DNA of 64,000 nt, from contig MU859168.1 of NCBI GenBank assembly GCA_033297205.1, positions 1-64,000 of the forward strand. Direction: 5' to 3'. The stretch is from Pseudoneurospora amorphoporcata (lineage: Eukaryota; Ascomycota; Sordariomycetes; Sordariales; Sordariaceae). The position numbers were made by a program, and so were the translations under genes. Under the pieces are notes generated by a model. That model made no database searches, had not been told where the DNA came from, and saw nothing but the letters and a program-made list of their open reading frames with translations. This document shows, piece by piece, positions 11,396 to 22,206 of this stretch; the first letter of the stretch is position 1, and each line of letters begins with the position of its first letter.

Positions 11396-12141
11396 ATGGG
11401 CAACGTCCTCTCCATGGGCTTCATGGCCAAGCTCTTCGGCACCAAAGAAGTCCGCGTGCTGATGCTCGGTCTCGACGCCGCCGGCAAGACCACCATCCTG
11501 TACAAGTTGAAACTGCAAGACCACGTCACCACCATCCCCACGGTGGGCTTCAACGTCGAGACGGTGACGCTGCGCAACATCAAGTTTAATATCTGGGACG
11601 TCGGCGGCCAGGACAAGATCCGCCCCCTCTGGCGCCATTACTATTCGGGAACCCAGGGTTTGATCTTTGTGGTGGATAGCGCGGATCACGCCAGAATCGA
11701 CGAGGCGAGGGTGGAGCTGCACCGGATTATCAATGATCGCGAGATGAAGGATTGTTTGCTGTTGGTGTTTGCTAATAAGCAGGATATTGCTGGTGGTAAG
11801 TAAAACTTTTTCTTTTTTCTTCTTCTTCCCCTTTGGATTTCTTTTTGACGAGGGGCGGGAGGTGTCCGCTGCGCTCGGCTTTTTTTCCTTGCCTCGCTGC
11901 GCTCGATTCGGGACGCCAGGGACGCCAGGCAACTTCTTTCGCGATTGTGGATAGGAACCATGCTAACAGACGGATGAGAAAAACAGCCATGACTCCCGCA
12001 GAGGTCACCGAGAAGCTCCAGCTCAACAAGCTCAAGGACCGCATCTACGCCGTACAACCCACCATCGCGATAGACAAGGCCGGTCTGCAGGAAGGGTTCA
12101 ACTGGCTTTCCGATAACATGAAGGCTGCTCAGAAGCAGTGA
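11396..12141 (+). CDS. arf6: ARF-family small GTPase, ARF6/ArfB type
   Basis: Two exons, 11396-11795 and 11987-12141, joined across a 191-nt intron with donor GTAAGT, a perfect TGCTAACAG branch site near 11961 and acceptor CAG. The protein has 184 aa. Gly2 is available for myristoylation. GTPase motifs are intact: GLDAAGKT at 25-32 (P loop), switch I around Thr46-Pro48, WDVGGQ at 67-72 and NKQD at 127-130. The stretch ELHRIINDREMKD (107-119) and the TIAIDKAGLQEGFNWLSDN end are closer to ARF6 than to ARF1 of the secretory pathway. In filamentous fungi the ARF6 orthologue (ArfB) acts in endocytosis and polarity at the plasma membrane. The assignment of class is from remembered family sequences, so ARF6 rather than another Arf is likely but not certain. 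Confidence 0.9.
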
Positions 12142-12631
12142 TCGAATCCAACTGCAATCGATTAATCAATTATCCAAGAAATCCACAAGGGAAGGGGGGG
12201 GGAAAGGGCCACCCGCTCGGAGCCGGCAAACGGGATGGGAAATCTGACTTATTGGTTCGTTGGTTGGCCAGCACAACTGCTTGATTAACTACCTAGCTGG
12301 CTTGGTTGCCGTCCGTCCTGTCTCAACACCCCACCCACCAAGCTTCAGTCCCGTCGCTTCGAGACAAAGACAAACATGGCAAGAAAGCAAACCGGTGCCG
12401 GCAGGCAGATCGAAGCCAAGCCCCAACCAGGAGAGAGAAAGAAACGGAAGAGGAAGAAGAAGAGAGAGAGAGGAAGTTGGTCTGGTCATGACTCACTCAT
12501 ATCCCCATACAAGAAATGCCTTCCATTTTTTCTTTTAATTAACGAAACGGGACGCACATGTCAACACATAAACAAACGAACAAAGGAAGAAGAAGAAGAC
12601 TTGCTGCTTGGCTTGGCTGGGAAAGAGAAAG

Positions 12632-12713
12632 AGGCAAGAGGCAAGAGCAAGAGCAAGAGCAAGAGTAAGAGCAAGAGCAAGAGCAAGAGCAAGAGCAAGA
12701 GCAAGAGCAAGAG
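12632..12713. repeat. (AAGAGC)n hexanucleotide microsatellite
   Basis: About 13 copies of a 6-bp unit with a few substitutions. It encodes a spurious Lys-Ser run on + and a Leu run on -. Confidence 0.9.
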
Positions 12714-12783
12714 GAGGGGAGGGGAGAGGAAGGAGGGGAAAAAAATAATCCGTAATTTATTTACCACTAGTAGTAGTAGTACT

Positions 12784-12813
12784 GTTTGGTTTGGTTTGGT
12801 TTGGTTTGGTTTG
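12784..12813. repeat. (GGTTT)n pentanucleotide microsatellite
   Basis: Six near-perfect copies. The same unit recurs near 46222, showing that it is a common simple repeat in this genome and not a telomere remnant. Confidence 0.85.
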
Positions 12814-13372
12814 TTCTTGATATCCATTTTTGGTGGTTTTCCGTTAAGTTGACAGAGAGAAGAGAGGAGAAAAGAAGATGGAGACTGGAGAGAGAGGCAC
12901 GGGAAGAAGAAGAAGAAGAAGAAGAAGAAGAAAAGAAAGGGGGGGGGGAGGGGAGGGGGAGCCGGAGGGGAGGTGCAAGTGGAAGTGGAAGTGAAGGCTT
13001 GTGGATAGGTACCTTAGTGTTAGGTAGGTAAGGTAGGTAGGTAGTGAGTGGATGGGGGAGAACATCATAGGATACCCGGATAACTAACTCTTTTTTTTTA
13101 TCTTCGTTTTTAACCTAACCTAAACTTTTTTTTTTGTTTTATTGGTAGCGAGCTTCTGTTGGTAGTTAGTTGTCGTTGGTAGTAGGTAGGTAGGTAGTTG
13201 TATGAAAGAGAGAGAGAGATTATTGGCACGTATTCATGGTCCAGGTCCAGAAGTCTCTATACTCGTGTATGTGAATGTCAATCCCGTGAAGTCTTTGTAT
13301 TAATTACGCCATGTCCATGTCAGTGATTTATACCTACTCGCTGTCTATATCGTAACTCCCGTCCTGTTCTGC

Positions 13373-13411
13373 CATTCCCATTCCCATTCCCATTCCCATT
13401 CCCATTCCCAT
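13373..13411. repeat. (CCCATT)n hexanucleotide microsatellite
   Basis: Six to seven tandem copies in the 3' spacer before the ORF that lies behind CDK8. Confidence 0.9.
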
Positions 13412-13519
13412 CTATCTATACCGACCGCCCCAATCCACGCCTTACCGCGTCGCGTTACTGTAATTAATAAGTGATCCATCCGAGCATAGAGGTAGGTACC
13501 TCACTCCCCCATTTCCTCA

Positions 13520-14491
13520 TCACCGTCCTCCTCGCCGCTGCCGCCATTCCTCCACCATTGCATCCAACACCTTCTTCTTCTCCTCCGCCTCCGCCGCCGC
13601 AGCATCCCTCTTCAGCGACCACAACAACTCCAAACAAGCCCTTACCAGTTCCGGCGAATCCACCACCCTCAAAGGCATGAGCCCCAAGATCATCAGCGGT
13701 TCCAACGGGTGTTTCGCACCATGACCACCACCTCCATGCTGCCGTCCTTGTCCTTGTCCTTGTCCCTGTGCGCATGCCTGGTCCAGTGCCGCTTGGTAAA
13801 CGCCCGGATCCCTCATCTGGTGCAGACCCGCCAGCTTGCCGATTTCCAGTCTGGCTTGTGTCCGTAATTGCTGGATGTAGTTCGTGTAGAAGTGGTATCG
13901 TGAGGCGGTAATAATTGGTCCCACACCCACACCCCCAGGGGCACCATGTACAGGTATGCTGCTGCTGCTGCTGCTGCGGAGGGGCTGGGTTGGAAGTGGA
14001 AGGTCAAGGCGGACATAATGGAGGAGGATTTCCTGCTGGTTTCCTCGTTGTCGTTCATTTTCATTTTCAAAAACATGAAGAGGGTCTCTTCTTGTTTCTT
14101 GTGGTTGTAAAGACTCGTCGTCGTTGTAAGCTCGCTGGAGTTGCACAGTTTGTCGTAGCTCGTCTTGGAGCGAGGCTCGGTGCTGGGCGGTGAGTTGGTG
14201 GTAGGGCTCAAGCCAGGTGATGAGGAGGTCGAGTTGAGATGAGTATTGGTGTTTGAACTGCCGCTCGTGTTCGAGTCCCAGTTGCTCTGTATAACTCGGT
14301 TCCTTTGGTGGTGGTGGTCCTGCCGTCCTAGGATTCGTATTCCAAAGTTCAAGGAGCTCACGATCAAGCAGGTTAAACGGCTCCTGCATGTGGCCACCAC
14401 CACCATCCCGCCCGGTGGTGGAATTCATGTGCAGCATGTCATGGACGCCGTTTAGCTCTCCCCAGAGCCACGCGTTCATTTCTGGCGGCAT
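13520..14491 (-). CDS. Uncharacterised ORF lying in frame behind the CDK8 stop codon
   Basis: 323 aa if started at the ATG at 14491, which has a good context (ctgaccATGcc). I recognise no family. It is Gln-, His- and Leu-rich with probable helices (SYTEQLGLEHERQF, QLDLLITWLEPYHQL, RYHFYTNYIQQLRTQARLEIGKL) and a charged end (EEKKKVLDAMVEEW), separated by Ser and Gly/Gln low-complexity runs. It looks like a real protein more than a chance frame. The frame is the same as that of CDK8 and stays open for 35 codons between the CDK8 TAG and this ATG. It may therefore be a separate gene with only 105 nt of spacer, the second cistron of a shared transcript, or a C-terminal part of CDK8 reached by readthrough or alternative splicing. 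Confidence 0.5.
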   Translation of the reverse strand: MPPEMNAWLWGELNGVHDMLHMNSTTGRDGGGGHMQEPFNLLDRELLELWNTNPRTAGPPPPKEPSYTEQLGLEHERQFKHQYSSQLDLLITWLEPYHQLTAQHRASLQDELRQTVQLQRAYNDDESLQPQETRRDPLHVFENENERQRGNQQEILLHYVRLDLPLPTQPLRSSSSSSIPVHGAPGGVGVGPIITASRYHFYTNYIQQLRTQARLEIGKLAGLHQMRDPGVYQAALDQACAQGQGQGQGRQHGGGGHGAKHPLEPLMILGLMPLRVVDSPELVRACLELLWSLKRDAAAAEAEEKKKVLDAMVEEWRQRRGGR

Positions 14492-14596
14492 GGTCAGTTT
14501 CCTCTTTTGGCTCTGCTGGCCCTGTTGTCGTCTCTGCTCCTCCTGCGCATCAAGCTCCTGCGTAGGATTCTCTCCGCGAATCTCGACATCAAGCTT

Positions 14597-16343
14597 CTAG
14601 CCCTGCCCTTGCGACCCTTTCATCCTCTTGTTCGGAACATTCTGCGCCGCAGCAGCAGCAGCAGCAGCAGCAGCGTCTTGCATCCTTTTCATCCCTGCCA
14701 TCTGCGCCATCCCTCCATGTCCTTGACCCATTCCTCCTCCTCCCATTCCTCCTCCTCCCATTCCTCCTCCTCCCATACCACCACCAATACTCCCCAACGA
14801 CCCCCCCATAGCCTGGACGTGACTCTGGGACTGTCCCATCACCAGCCCCGTCCCCGTCCCAGCAGCAGCCGTGTTCACCCCCCTCGACCCACTCTGATTG
14901 CCCGTCCCGTTCCCATTGGACGTGCCGAACCCGATATCATTATCGTCCTGTGACACGCGCCTACATGGGTAGGACTCGTTCTTCAGGCCCTCGAAGCAAT
15001 TAGTCGGGCTCCAGTTGACTGCTGCTGCGCCTGTGCCTTGGGAGGTGCTATTAGCCGTGTTGCTGCTGAGGGACGCCAGCGGGGTGGAAGTGGGCGAGGT
15101 GAAGAAGGGGTGGACGAGGGCGTCTGCTGCGGTGAGACGTCTCTCGGGGTCGTACTCGAGGAGAGCGGCGAGGAGTTTGTAGCCTTCTGCCCCCAGGGAG
15201 GTGAGAGGGGTAGAGACGGTGGTTTGGTGGTACCATTTCTGGAGGTTGCCGTGGGTGTTTTGTGAAGGAGAGGGTTGTTGTTGTTGTTGTTGTTGTTGGG
15301 AGCGATGGCCGTATGGCTGGTGACCGTGGGAGGAGGAGGAGGAGGAGGAGGTACTCGATAGCAAGGGGGGCTGTAAAGTCGCCAGGTGGTTATACTCGGG
15401 CATGCTGGTCAGCAAAGGCCAGCGCTCCCTCGTCGGCAAGCCCATCACGTCCACAATCTTCTGCATCTGGTGCTTCTGAAACGGCACCGTCTTCTTGCTA
15501 TCCATCTTGGCCTCCTCCCCCTTAAAGATCGGCCGAAGACTCAACAGCTCCGCAAAGATGCATCCCACCGCCCACAGGTCGATGGCCGTCGTGTAGTGTT
15601 TGCTCCCCAACAGCAGCTCGGGCGCGCGATACCATATAGTCACGACCACTTTGTCGCCTTGGTAGAGGTTGCTGATGGGCTGCTTGAAAATCCTGGCTAG
15701 GCCTAGATCGCCAATCTTGACTTCTCCCGAAGACGTAACCATGATATTCGCCGGCTTCAAGTCGCGATGCAACACCCAGTTCGTGTGTAAATACTGCACC
15801 CCCTGCAGCAGCTGGTACATTATCGACTTGATGGTCCCTGGCGCTATCGGGTGTCGTGGCGTTTGCGTGTGATGGTGGATGATCTGCAACAAATCATGCT
15901 CCGCGTACTCGAACACCATGAAGATGCACTTGTCCTCGAGGATGATCTCGATAAGCCGGATGACGTTCGCGTGGTTTCGCAGCTCGGAGCATAACGCCAT
16001 CTCACGCACTGCCGACTGCGAGATGCCGGTGTAGTTGACGACTGCCTCGCCTTCCTTGTCGGGCTTGAACTTCTTGATGGCAAACTCACCCGTTTGGCCT
16101 TGTCGACCGGTGGCTTTGTAGACACGGCCATAGGTTCCGGAACTGATGAAGCCGATTACCTTGTAGCGGTCGGTGATGCGGACTTTGGTTTGGTAGTTGA
16201 GAGGACCGGCATTGCTGCGCTGGTCTGAGTCTGGGGGCGGTTAGTAGTGTTTGACTGGACTAGAAGTGAAGAAAAAGGGGATACTGACACCCGCGGTAAC
16301 TGGTTTCGGCTTTCTGGTTTCTTGCTCTGTTTGTGCCGTACAT
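14597..16343 (-). CDS. ssn3: Cyclin-dependent kinase 8 / SSN3, Mediator kinase module
   Basis: Two exons, 16343-16289 and 16230-14597, joined across a 58-nt intron (donor GTCAGT, CTACTAAC branch, CAG acceptor); 562 aa. The ATG at 16343 follows from the exon join and gives the expected short N-terminus. Kinase landmarks: glycine loop GFISSGTYGRV (45-55), catalytic Lys71, a SQSAVRE helix (89-95) in place of PSTAIRE, HRDLKPANI (173-181) and DLG at 193-195 instead of DFG, which is typical of CDK8. The family pairs with cyclin C and MED12/MED13 and phosphorylates the polymerase II tail and transcription factors. After the kinase domain there is a Gln run (about 15271-15297), a Gly/Met repeat and an Ala run, then an NKRMKG basic end. 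The upstream spacer to arp2 is 0.8 kb. Confidence 0.93.
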
Positions 16344-17138
16344 GATGAGGTGAGAGATTGCATGTGGGCTGTCACCGCCCCGTCTGTATTGTGATTTGGA
16401 GATGCTTTCGGGACGTGCAAGAAAATGAATATATAACGGGGTATAATATAATACTTGTAGAAAGACAGGACGTGTTTTTGTGTAGAGGAATTAGACAAAA
16501 TCCATCAGCTCACATTTCGGCTTCGGAGGCATGTCGTATGAACCGTACCCGATCTGCACGGGCCCGAAGACGGTGTGTTAGCGTCGACGGTAACTGGGCT
16601 ATGGAGGCCGGGTAGGATGGGTTGGATAATTCGACATATGGATGACCGGCCAAGGGAAAGATATTGACAAGTTTGGTGTTTTTGACGAAAATGTAGTCGC
16701 TGAGCCAACAAACAAGTGATATACGAAGGAAACCACAACATCGATACATCTGGAGTTACCTGCGGCGTTATCAGATGTCAATCAGGTTTGCTTTTGTTAG
16801 TACATGTTTCTAATTCGCCACTGTATCGCAGCCGGCCTTAGCGTCCCGTATCGGTGTTGCAGAAAGTGGGGTGGCCGGTCAGCTTTCCGTCTCCCGGTGC
16901 TTGTCCGGGACCGTCCCGTTCCGCTGTCCGCTCCTTGATGTTGACGTCGTTGTGGTAATAGGACGTCTTTTATGGATGGAACTCCCGCTCAAACCACCAA
17001 TACCAAGCCATTGTTCGATTTCCGCCGTCACAACCAACAACTCCAACAAACTCTCGCATTATCCTTTATTTACCTACCAACGGAAAACATTATATCACGC
17101 CTGCTATTATAGTCTAAACAGCTTCTCCCACAATCCCC
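16344..17138. other. Spacer between arp2 (3' end) and ssn3 (5' end)
   Basis: 0.8 kb on the upstream side of ssn3 and the downstream side of arp2. No supported gene. It includes a short AT-rich patch near 16430-16460 (ATATAACGGGGTATAATATA region) and otherwise plain sequence. Confidence 0.6.
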
Positions 17139-18654
17139 TTACCTAGGACCCAACTTCTCCAACACCCTCGCGCCCTGTTCCTCCCACTCCTGCTTCGTAA
17201 TCCACATACTCTCCTTATCCGCCATGATATTCGCCAGCACCGCACCACCGAGGAAGACCATATGCCTTCTTCTGGGCGGGTCCTCGATCCTGACCTTGAA
17301 CTTGCTCAGCCTCTCCGGGTTGCCTCCCAACACACGCGTCAACCACAGCTGCTTCAGCTCCTTCTCCAGTCTGCTTGGAAGACCGGGGTACATGCTGGAA
17401 CCGCCAGACAGGACGATAGCCTTGAACAGCGAGGAGCGCACGTCGACGTCGGCGGCTTGGATGGTGTTGAAGAGGAATTCGGCGATACCCGGCTGGTCGC
17501 AGTCGACCAAGTGCGGCTGGAACAAGCACTCGGGGGCCTCGAAGCGCTCGGAGCCGACGCGGATGACGCGGCCGTCGGGGAGGGTGTAGCTCTCGACGAG
17601 GACCGTGGTGTCTTCGGACAGGCGCTTGTCGAGCTCGAGGTCGTACGAGACGTAGCAGAGCTTTTCCTTGATCTGGCGGACGGTCTCGAAGTCGGCGGTT
17701 CTGTTCAAAGCGTAGCCGCGGCGGAGGAGAAGGGCGATCAAGTTGCGGGTGACGTCGCGGCCGGCAACGTCGAGGCGGCGGGTAAGGTGGTTGAGGACCG
17801 TGGATTCGTAGACGGGCACGATATGCGTGACACCATCACCGGAGTCGACTACGACACCGGAGGAGAGACCTGCGCGTTATCGTTGTGCGTTAGCCACTTG
17901 TTCTTTTCCAACCCGTGTAAAAGTAAAAGAAGCGGTGACATATAGACACATACCCTGAGCATACAACGCCAACACCGCCTGGATAGCGACATAGACGCCC
18001 CCAAACCCATAGCGCTCAAACATGACCTCCGTCATCTGCTCCCTGTTCTTGAGGGGGTTCAACGGCGGCTCCGTCAACAAGATCTTGCGTCCGCGGGGAT
18101 CGACCTTCATCTTCTCAAAGAATGTGTAGTCCCATAGGTGCTGCATGTCGTCCCACTTCTTGACGATGCCGTTCTCCATCGGGTAGCTGATCTGGAGCAT
18201 GGTGCGGGCGGCCGCGGCCTCGTCGCCGCACATAATGTCTTTGATCACCACATCGGGCGAGTCCGAGAGCGACTTGGCTTCTTCGGCGCGGAGAATGGGG
18301 CGGCCGACTATGGAGGGGTATTGGAATTCGGGAAAGTTCTGGGCGGCGTAACCGACTTTGAGGAAGCCGGTGCCGCCATCGAGGACTGTGGGCGGGGGAA
18401 TTGGTTAGCGGAGGTTGACGTGGTGATGGTACTGTAGAGGTAGTGAAGCTGGAAATCCATCGACGACAGCTACGATGACGACGGTGACGACGCGGTCAAG
18501 CAGATATAGGTTTGGTGGGTGGTGGTCGTCAAGGTAAAGGTATGGTAGCTTGTTGACCTCGAGACAGAGAAGATGGATAAGGGGGTTATTGGCGGAGAGA
18601 GAGAGAGAGAGAGAGTATAGCTGACGTACCAATGGGAGCGTCGGTGTTGGCCAT
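17139..18654 (-). CDS. arp2: Actin-related protein 2 (Arp2/3 complex)
   Basis: Three exons on the minus strand: 18654-18630, 18385-17954 and 17869-17139, with introns of 244 and 84 nt (donors GTACGT and GTATGT). The phases fit exactly and give 395 aa, the usual Arp2 length. The first exon codes only nine residues; the DGGTGFLKVGYA phosphate-binding loop starts the second. VVVDSGDGVTHIVPVYE (ATP-binding), LTRRLDVAGRDVT, ADFETVRQIKEKLCYV, GSERFEAPECLF, SGGSSMYPGLPSRLEKELKQL and the Arp2-specific RIEDPPRRRHMVFLGGAVLA are present. It forms the branch-initiating pair with Arp3 at sites of endocytosis. A GA microsatellite sits in the first intron (18597-18615). The gene is divergent from dcg1 across 0.64 kb. 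Confidence 0.96.
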
Positions 18655-19298
18655 GCTGGGCAAGCTGTTTGGTGTCTTGGGAACCGCTCAAGGGGGATGC
18701 GAATAGCTTCGTCGGCTCGAATATCGAGTAGGTATATAGGAGCTAGAAATGGAACAAGCTCCCGCGAGTCAATCAACAAGTGTCGGTTGTGGTCCCGTCG
18801 CACGCTGGGGCTGGCTGTTGTCAATCGGTCGGTCGCGGCGGTCGGTGGTGTCGGTGCCCTGTCCGGGTTACCTACGGTAGCGGAGTGGACTTCAATGGAC
18901 TACGGCAGCAGCAGCGTAATTAGCTGGAGTCCAGCACGGTAGCCTAGCTGGGGTGGTGTGTGGGGTCATTCGCTAACTGCCAAGCTTCCAAACAGGGCGC
19001 CGATGACAGGCCGCGGGTCTTGGCAATCTGGACTGCAAAGTGGCAGGCATTAGGGTACCCACGTGATACCCCGCATTGGACTCGCACTTGTACATGCCCC
19101 TTCCTTGACATCTCGGATCCTTCGTTGGAGAGTTGGGCAATGATATCGAATTCACTCTGTTCAGTTTCTTTGACTTTACGGGACTTGATCTAACCTCCTA
19201 TCTCTAATCTCATGCCCGAACCCAGACCTCACCATCACCACCTCCTCCAACTTATCGATTCATCTTCACTTACTGTACTCACCAAACAATTCGTCAAC
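18655..19298. promoter_or_regulatory. Bidirectional promoter region arp2 / dcg1
   Basis: 644 bases between two divergent start codons, so both promoters must lie here. A TATATAGG element on the arp2 side lies near 18731. I recognise no protein-coding feature. Confidence 0.6.
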
Positions 19299-20247
19299 AT
19301 GAGTTCCCAGCAAGGAAAAGAACAACAAGAAAAGATCAGGATCCTGATCCTCAACCCCAACTCCTCCAAGTCCATGACCGACGGCATGGAAAAGTCCATT
19401 TCCAGCTTGAACCTCCCCGACGTCTGTCTTCCCTTCCAAGCAGACTTACACCACCACTAACACTTTTGTATATCTCCAGACCATCCAAATACAATACTAC
19501 ACCGCCCCCCCATCCTCACCCGCCAGCATCAACGACGCCACCGACGTGCAAACCTCCGCCGAGGAAGTCCTCAAGGACCTCCTCAAACCCGATCACCTCA
19601 ACCAGTTTCAGTTACAAGACCAAGACGCCATCCTAGTCTGCTGTTTCTCCGTCCACCCCCTCGTCCCCAAGCTCTCGGAACTCCTGCTCCTCCCCAATTC
19701 CACTTCCACTTCCACTTCCACTTCCACTTCCACTTCCATTCCCGTTTCCGTAACCGGCATCTTCGAAGCCGCGGCCCTCACTTCCCTATCACTGCTCACG
19801 GGCCGCCCAACCAAGAAATGGGGCATCGTCACGACCGGTGCATACTGGGAGGATCACCTGACCAGGGGCGTCCATGAATTTTTGGGGTATTGGTATGGTG
19901 GTGCCGGGGAGGGGGAGGGGGAAAATAAAAATACAAAGAACTACAAGTTCGTAGGCGTGCAAACGACCGGTCTCAACGCGGGTGATTTCCACGGGAAGGT
20001 TCCGCCCGAGGAGATTGATGCGAAGCTGGTGGAGGCGACCAGGAGGCTGTTAAGGACTAGTACGGATGTGGAGTGTGTGGTGATGGGGTGTGCGGGCATG
20101 GCTGGGCTAGAGCAGATCATTCGACGGACTGCTATTGAGGAGTATGGTGAGGAAAAGGGGAGGAAGGTCATGGTTGTTGATGGTGTTAGAGCGGGGGTTG
20201 GGTTGTTGGCCGAGATGGTGAAGAATAGGAGGATGTTTACCCAGTAG
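19299..20247 (+). CDS. dcg1: Asp/Glu/hydantoin racemase family protein (Dcg1-like)
   Basis: Two exons, 19299-19421 and 19480-20247, joined across a 58-nt intron with a weak donor (GTCTGT), a CACTAACAC branch and a CAG acceptor; 296 aa. The start at 19299 has the context gtcaacATG; an in-frame ATG at 19212 would add 29 leader-like residues. ILILNPNSSKSMTDGM (N-terminal strand and Asn-Ser loop), YYTAPPSSPASIND, an active-site Cys pair at 95-96 (VCCFSVHPL) and a second Cys245 in GCAGM are as expected for the family, whose members use two cysteines. In yeast Dcg1 is nitrogen-regulated and thought to act near allantoin degradation. A (ACTTCC)n repeat in the second exon inserts a Ser-Thr run next to the first Cys motif. 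Confidence 0.88.
19697..19738 (+). repeat. In-frame (ACTTCC)n repeat in the dcg1 coding region
   Basis: About seven copies of a 6-bp unit coding alternating Ser and Thr. As a hexamer it preserves the reading frame, so length changes would only lengthen or shorten the loop. Confidence 0.9.
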
Positions 20248-20566
20248 GGAGAGGGAGAAGAACGTAGAGAAAGGAAGGCAGGTGCATTTTACGACAGTTG
20301 GTTTTGTAGCCAGCGTTAGGATTAGATATCATATGATGTGAGAGCGACATGGAGAATGAGTGAACGCAGAAGACGGCGTGGTCCTCGACCTTGCGGCAAA
20401 CTCGCTTGTGAATGTTCTGCGCTTCACCAGTTCAAGACCCAGACCCGCGCCAAAAGGGCGAAGAAGAATAGAACCCAATTTCCACCTAACGACGGACGTC
20501 TAGGGATACTCTCATCAATAATCAAAACTATGCCGTCAAACACCACCCAAACGCACAAGACAACAC
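20248..20566. other. Convergent 3' spacer dcg1 / MFS transporter
   Basis: 319 bases between two convergent stop codons; nothing recognisable apart from 3' untranslated-type sequence. Confidence 0.6.
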
Positions 20567-22206
20567 TCAGTCCACACGCCTAGTCCGTCCCCAAACCTCG
20601 TCCACACTCTTCTTTCCCTTGGTCTCCGGCACAACCCTGACGATAAACAGCGCCCAAATCGCTGCCATCCCAGCAAAAATAAAGTAAACCCATCCAGCAC
20701 CTCCGAAAGCTCTGTTCAACGCCTCATTCACCACCGGGAACCCAAACGCCACCAGGAAAGTAGCAATGTAACTCGCCCCCAAAGCCCAAGACTGCGTAGC
20801 ACCTACCGCCTCCTCTCCGACCAACTCGCTGGCCAGGATAAACGGCACGGGTCCCAACCCGACCGCGAAAAAAGCCACAAAGAACAGGGCCGCTATGGCC
20901 GAGAGGATCTTGACGCCGAACAGGATGGAGAGGGCAAGGACGAGAGACGACAGGCCCTGGCCGATAGTAGAAGCCAGGAGACAAGCCTTGCGGCCAAACT
21001 TGTCGGGGAGAGGCGAGCAGGCAGTAGTAGTGCCTAGGTTGATGATGGAAATGCAGATGGTGAGGAGGCCCGAAGAAAAGGAAGGCGGGAGCAGGTCCCG
21101 GAAGAGGGAGACCGAGTACATAATGATGGAGTTGATGCCGCAGAGTTGTTGGGCGAACATGATGCCTACCACGGCGATGATGGCGGGACGGGTATTGGAA
21201 TCCTTTAGAACCTGGACAAAACCAAGATGGGGTTTGCTGGCCTTGTGGGCGTGAGGACGGGAAGAGGTGGAAGGCGATGGGGAGTTGGAGCGCGAGGTGT
21301 CTCTGCGCAACAGGCCCTCCATGCGGTCTTCGATGCCGTGGAGGAGAGATTCCTCCTCGCTAGTGGGTCTCCCATTTCCGTGGCCCCAGGACTCGACTTC
21401 CTCGTCGATGTTAGCGTTCTTGCCCCGAATGCGCTGGAGTGTCCTCCTCGCCTGCGTGACGTCGCCCTTAGCGCTCGCCGTCCACTTCGGACTCTCTGGC
21501 GCCAACAACAGACCAAACTCTTGGGCAGCCGCCACCACCACTCCGGATCCCAGAATCCATCTCCATGCCGAATCGTGACTCAAGAAATATCCCAGCGTCT
21601 GCGAGATGAGGATGCCGAGGTTGATGCTGATCTGGGTAAAGGCACCGAACAATCCTCTCTGCGCAGGGGGCGCGATCTCGCTGATGTAGAGGGGGACGAT
21701 GACCGTGCTGGCTCCGGCACCGACACCGGTGAGGAAACGGCCTGTCGAAAGCACGGGGACGGAGTGGGAGAGAGTCTCGACTAGGGAGCCGACCATGTAG
21801 AAAGCGGCTGTCAGCTGCATGGACAGCCAGCGACCTCGGGCGGAGGTGAAAGGCCCGGCGACCAGAGCACCGAAGAGACCGCCGATGGTGAAGATGGCAG
21901 AGACAGTGGCGAATTGGGATCGTGTCATGGGGATGCAGTCGACATCGTTGGGGGAGTTTTTGACGTAGGAGAGCAGGTGGGCGATGGTCGAGGAGATGGA
22001 GGTTTTGCGGCAGGTCATGACATCTTCGGGGGCGTTTAATTCTGCCTGGACATTTTGTTAGTAGAGAAATCTCGGGTTTGGAAACCGAACTGAAGGGATT
22101 GGATGGCATAAGGTACCAGATGGAAGCCAAACTGAAAAGGACCGAGGGTGCTGACGATTATCAGCACCACCAGGTACAGCGTCAGGTCGCGGAGGTTGGC
22201 CGCCAT
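20567..22206 (-). CDS. MFS sugar transporter (Vps73-like subgroup)
   Basis: Two exons on the minus strand, 22206-22117 and 22045-20567, joined across a 71-nt intron (donor GTACCT, branch CTACTAACAAA, acceptor CAG); 522 aa. The first exon ends in TM1 (STLGPFQFGFHL) and the second begins AELNAPEDVM, the usual TM1 exit of sugar porters. SARGRWLS corresponds to the loop 2-3 motif, GRFLTGVGAGASTVIVPLYISEIAPPAQRG to TM4-loop, SPKW to PESPKWL, QQLCGINSIIMYS to the TM7 substrate motif, DKFGRKACLL to loop 8-9 and VPETKGKKSVDEV to the C-terminal signature. Residues 220-290 form a Ser-rich central loop. The canonical D/R of loop 2-3 is reduced, so transport specificity is open. An in-frame ATG at 22299 is a possible earlier start. 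Confidence 0.9.

Larger units (their letters stand above)
12142..13519. other. Low-complexity spacer downstream of the ARF gene
   Basis: 1.38 kb without a recognisable gene. It is unusually repetitive: (AAGAGC)n, (GGTTT)n, (GAA)n, AGGTAGGTAGG and (CCCATT)n tracts follow one another. The open frames here are made by these repeats. I regard it as convergent 3' sequence between the ARF gene and the ORF behind CDK8. Confidence 0.65.

Noticed and set aside
12376..12852. 158-codon plus-strand frame rich in Lys and Ser
   Set aside because: Made by AAGAGC, GAA and GGTTT repeats; no coding character outside them.
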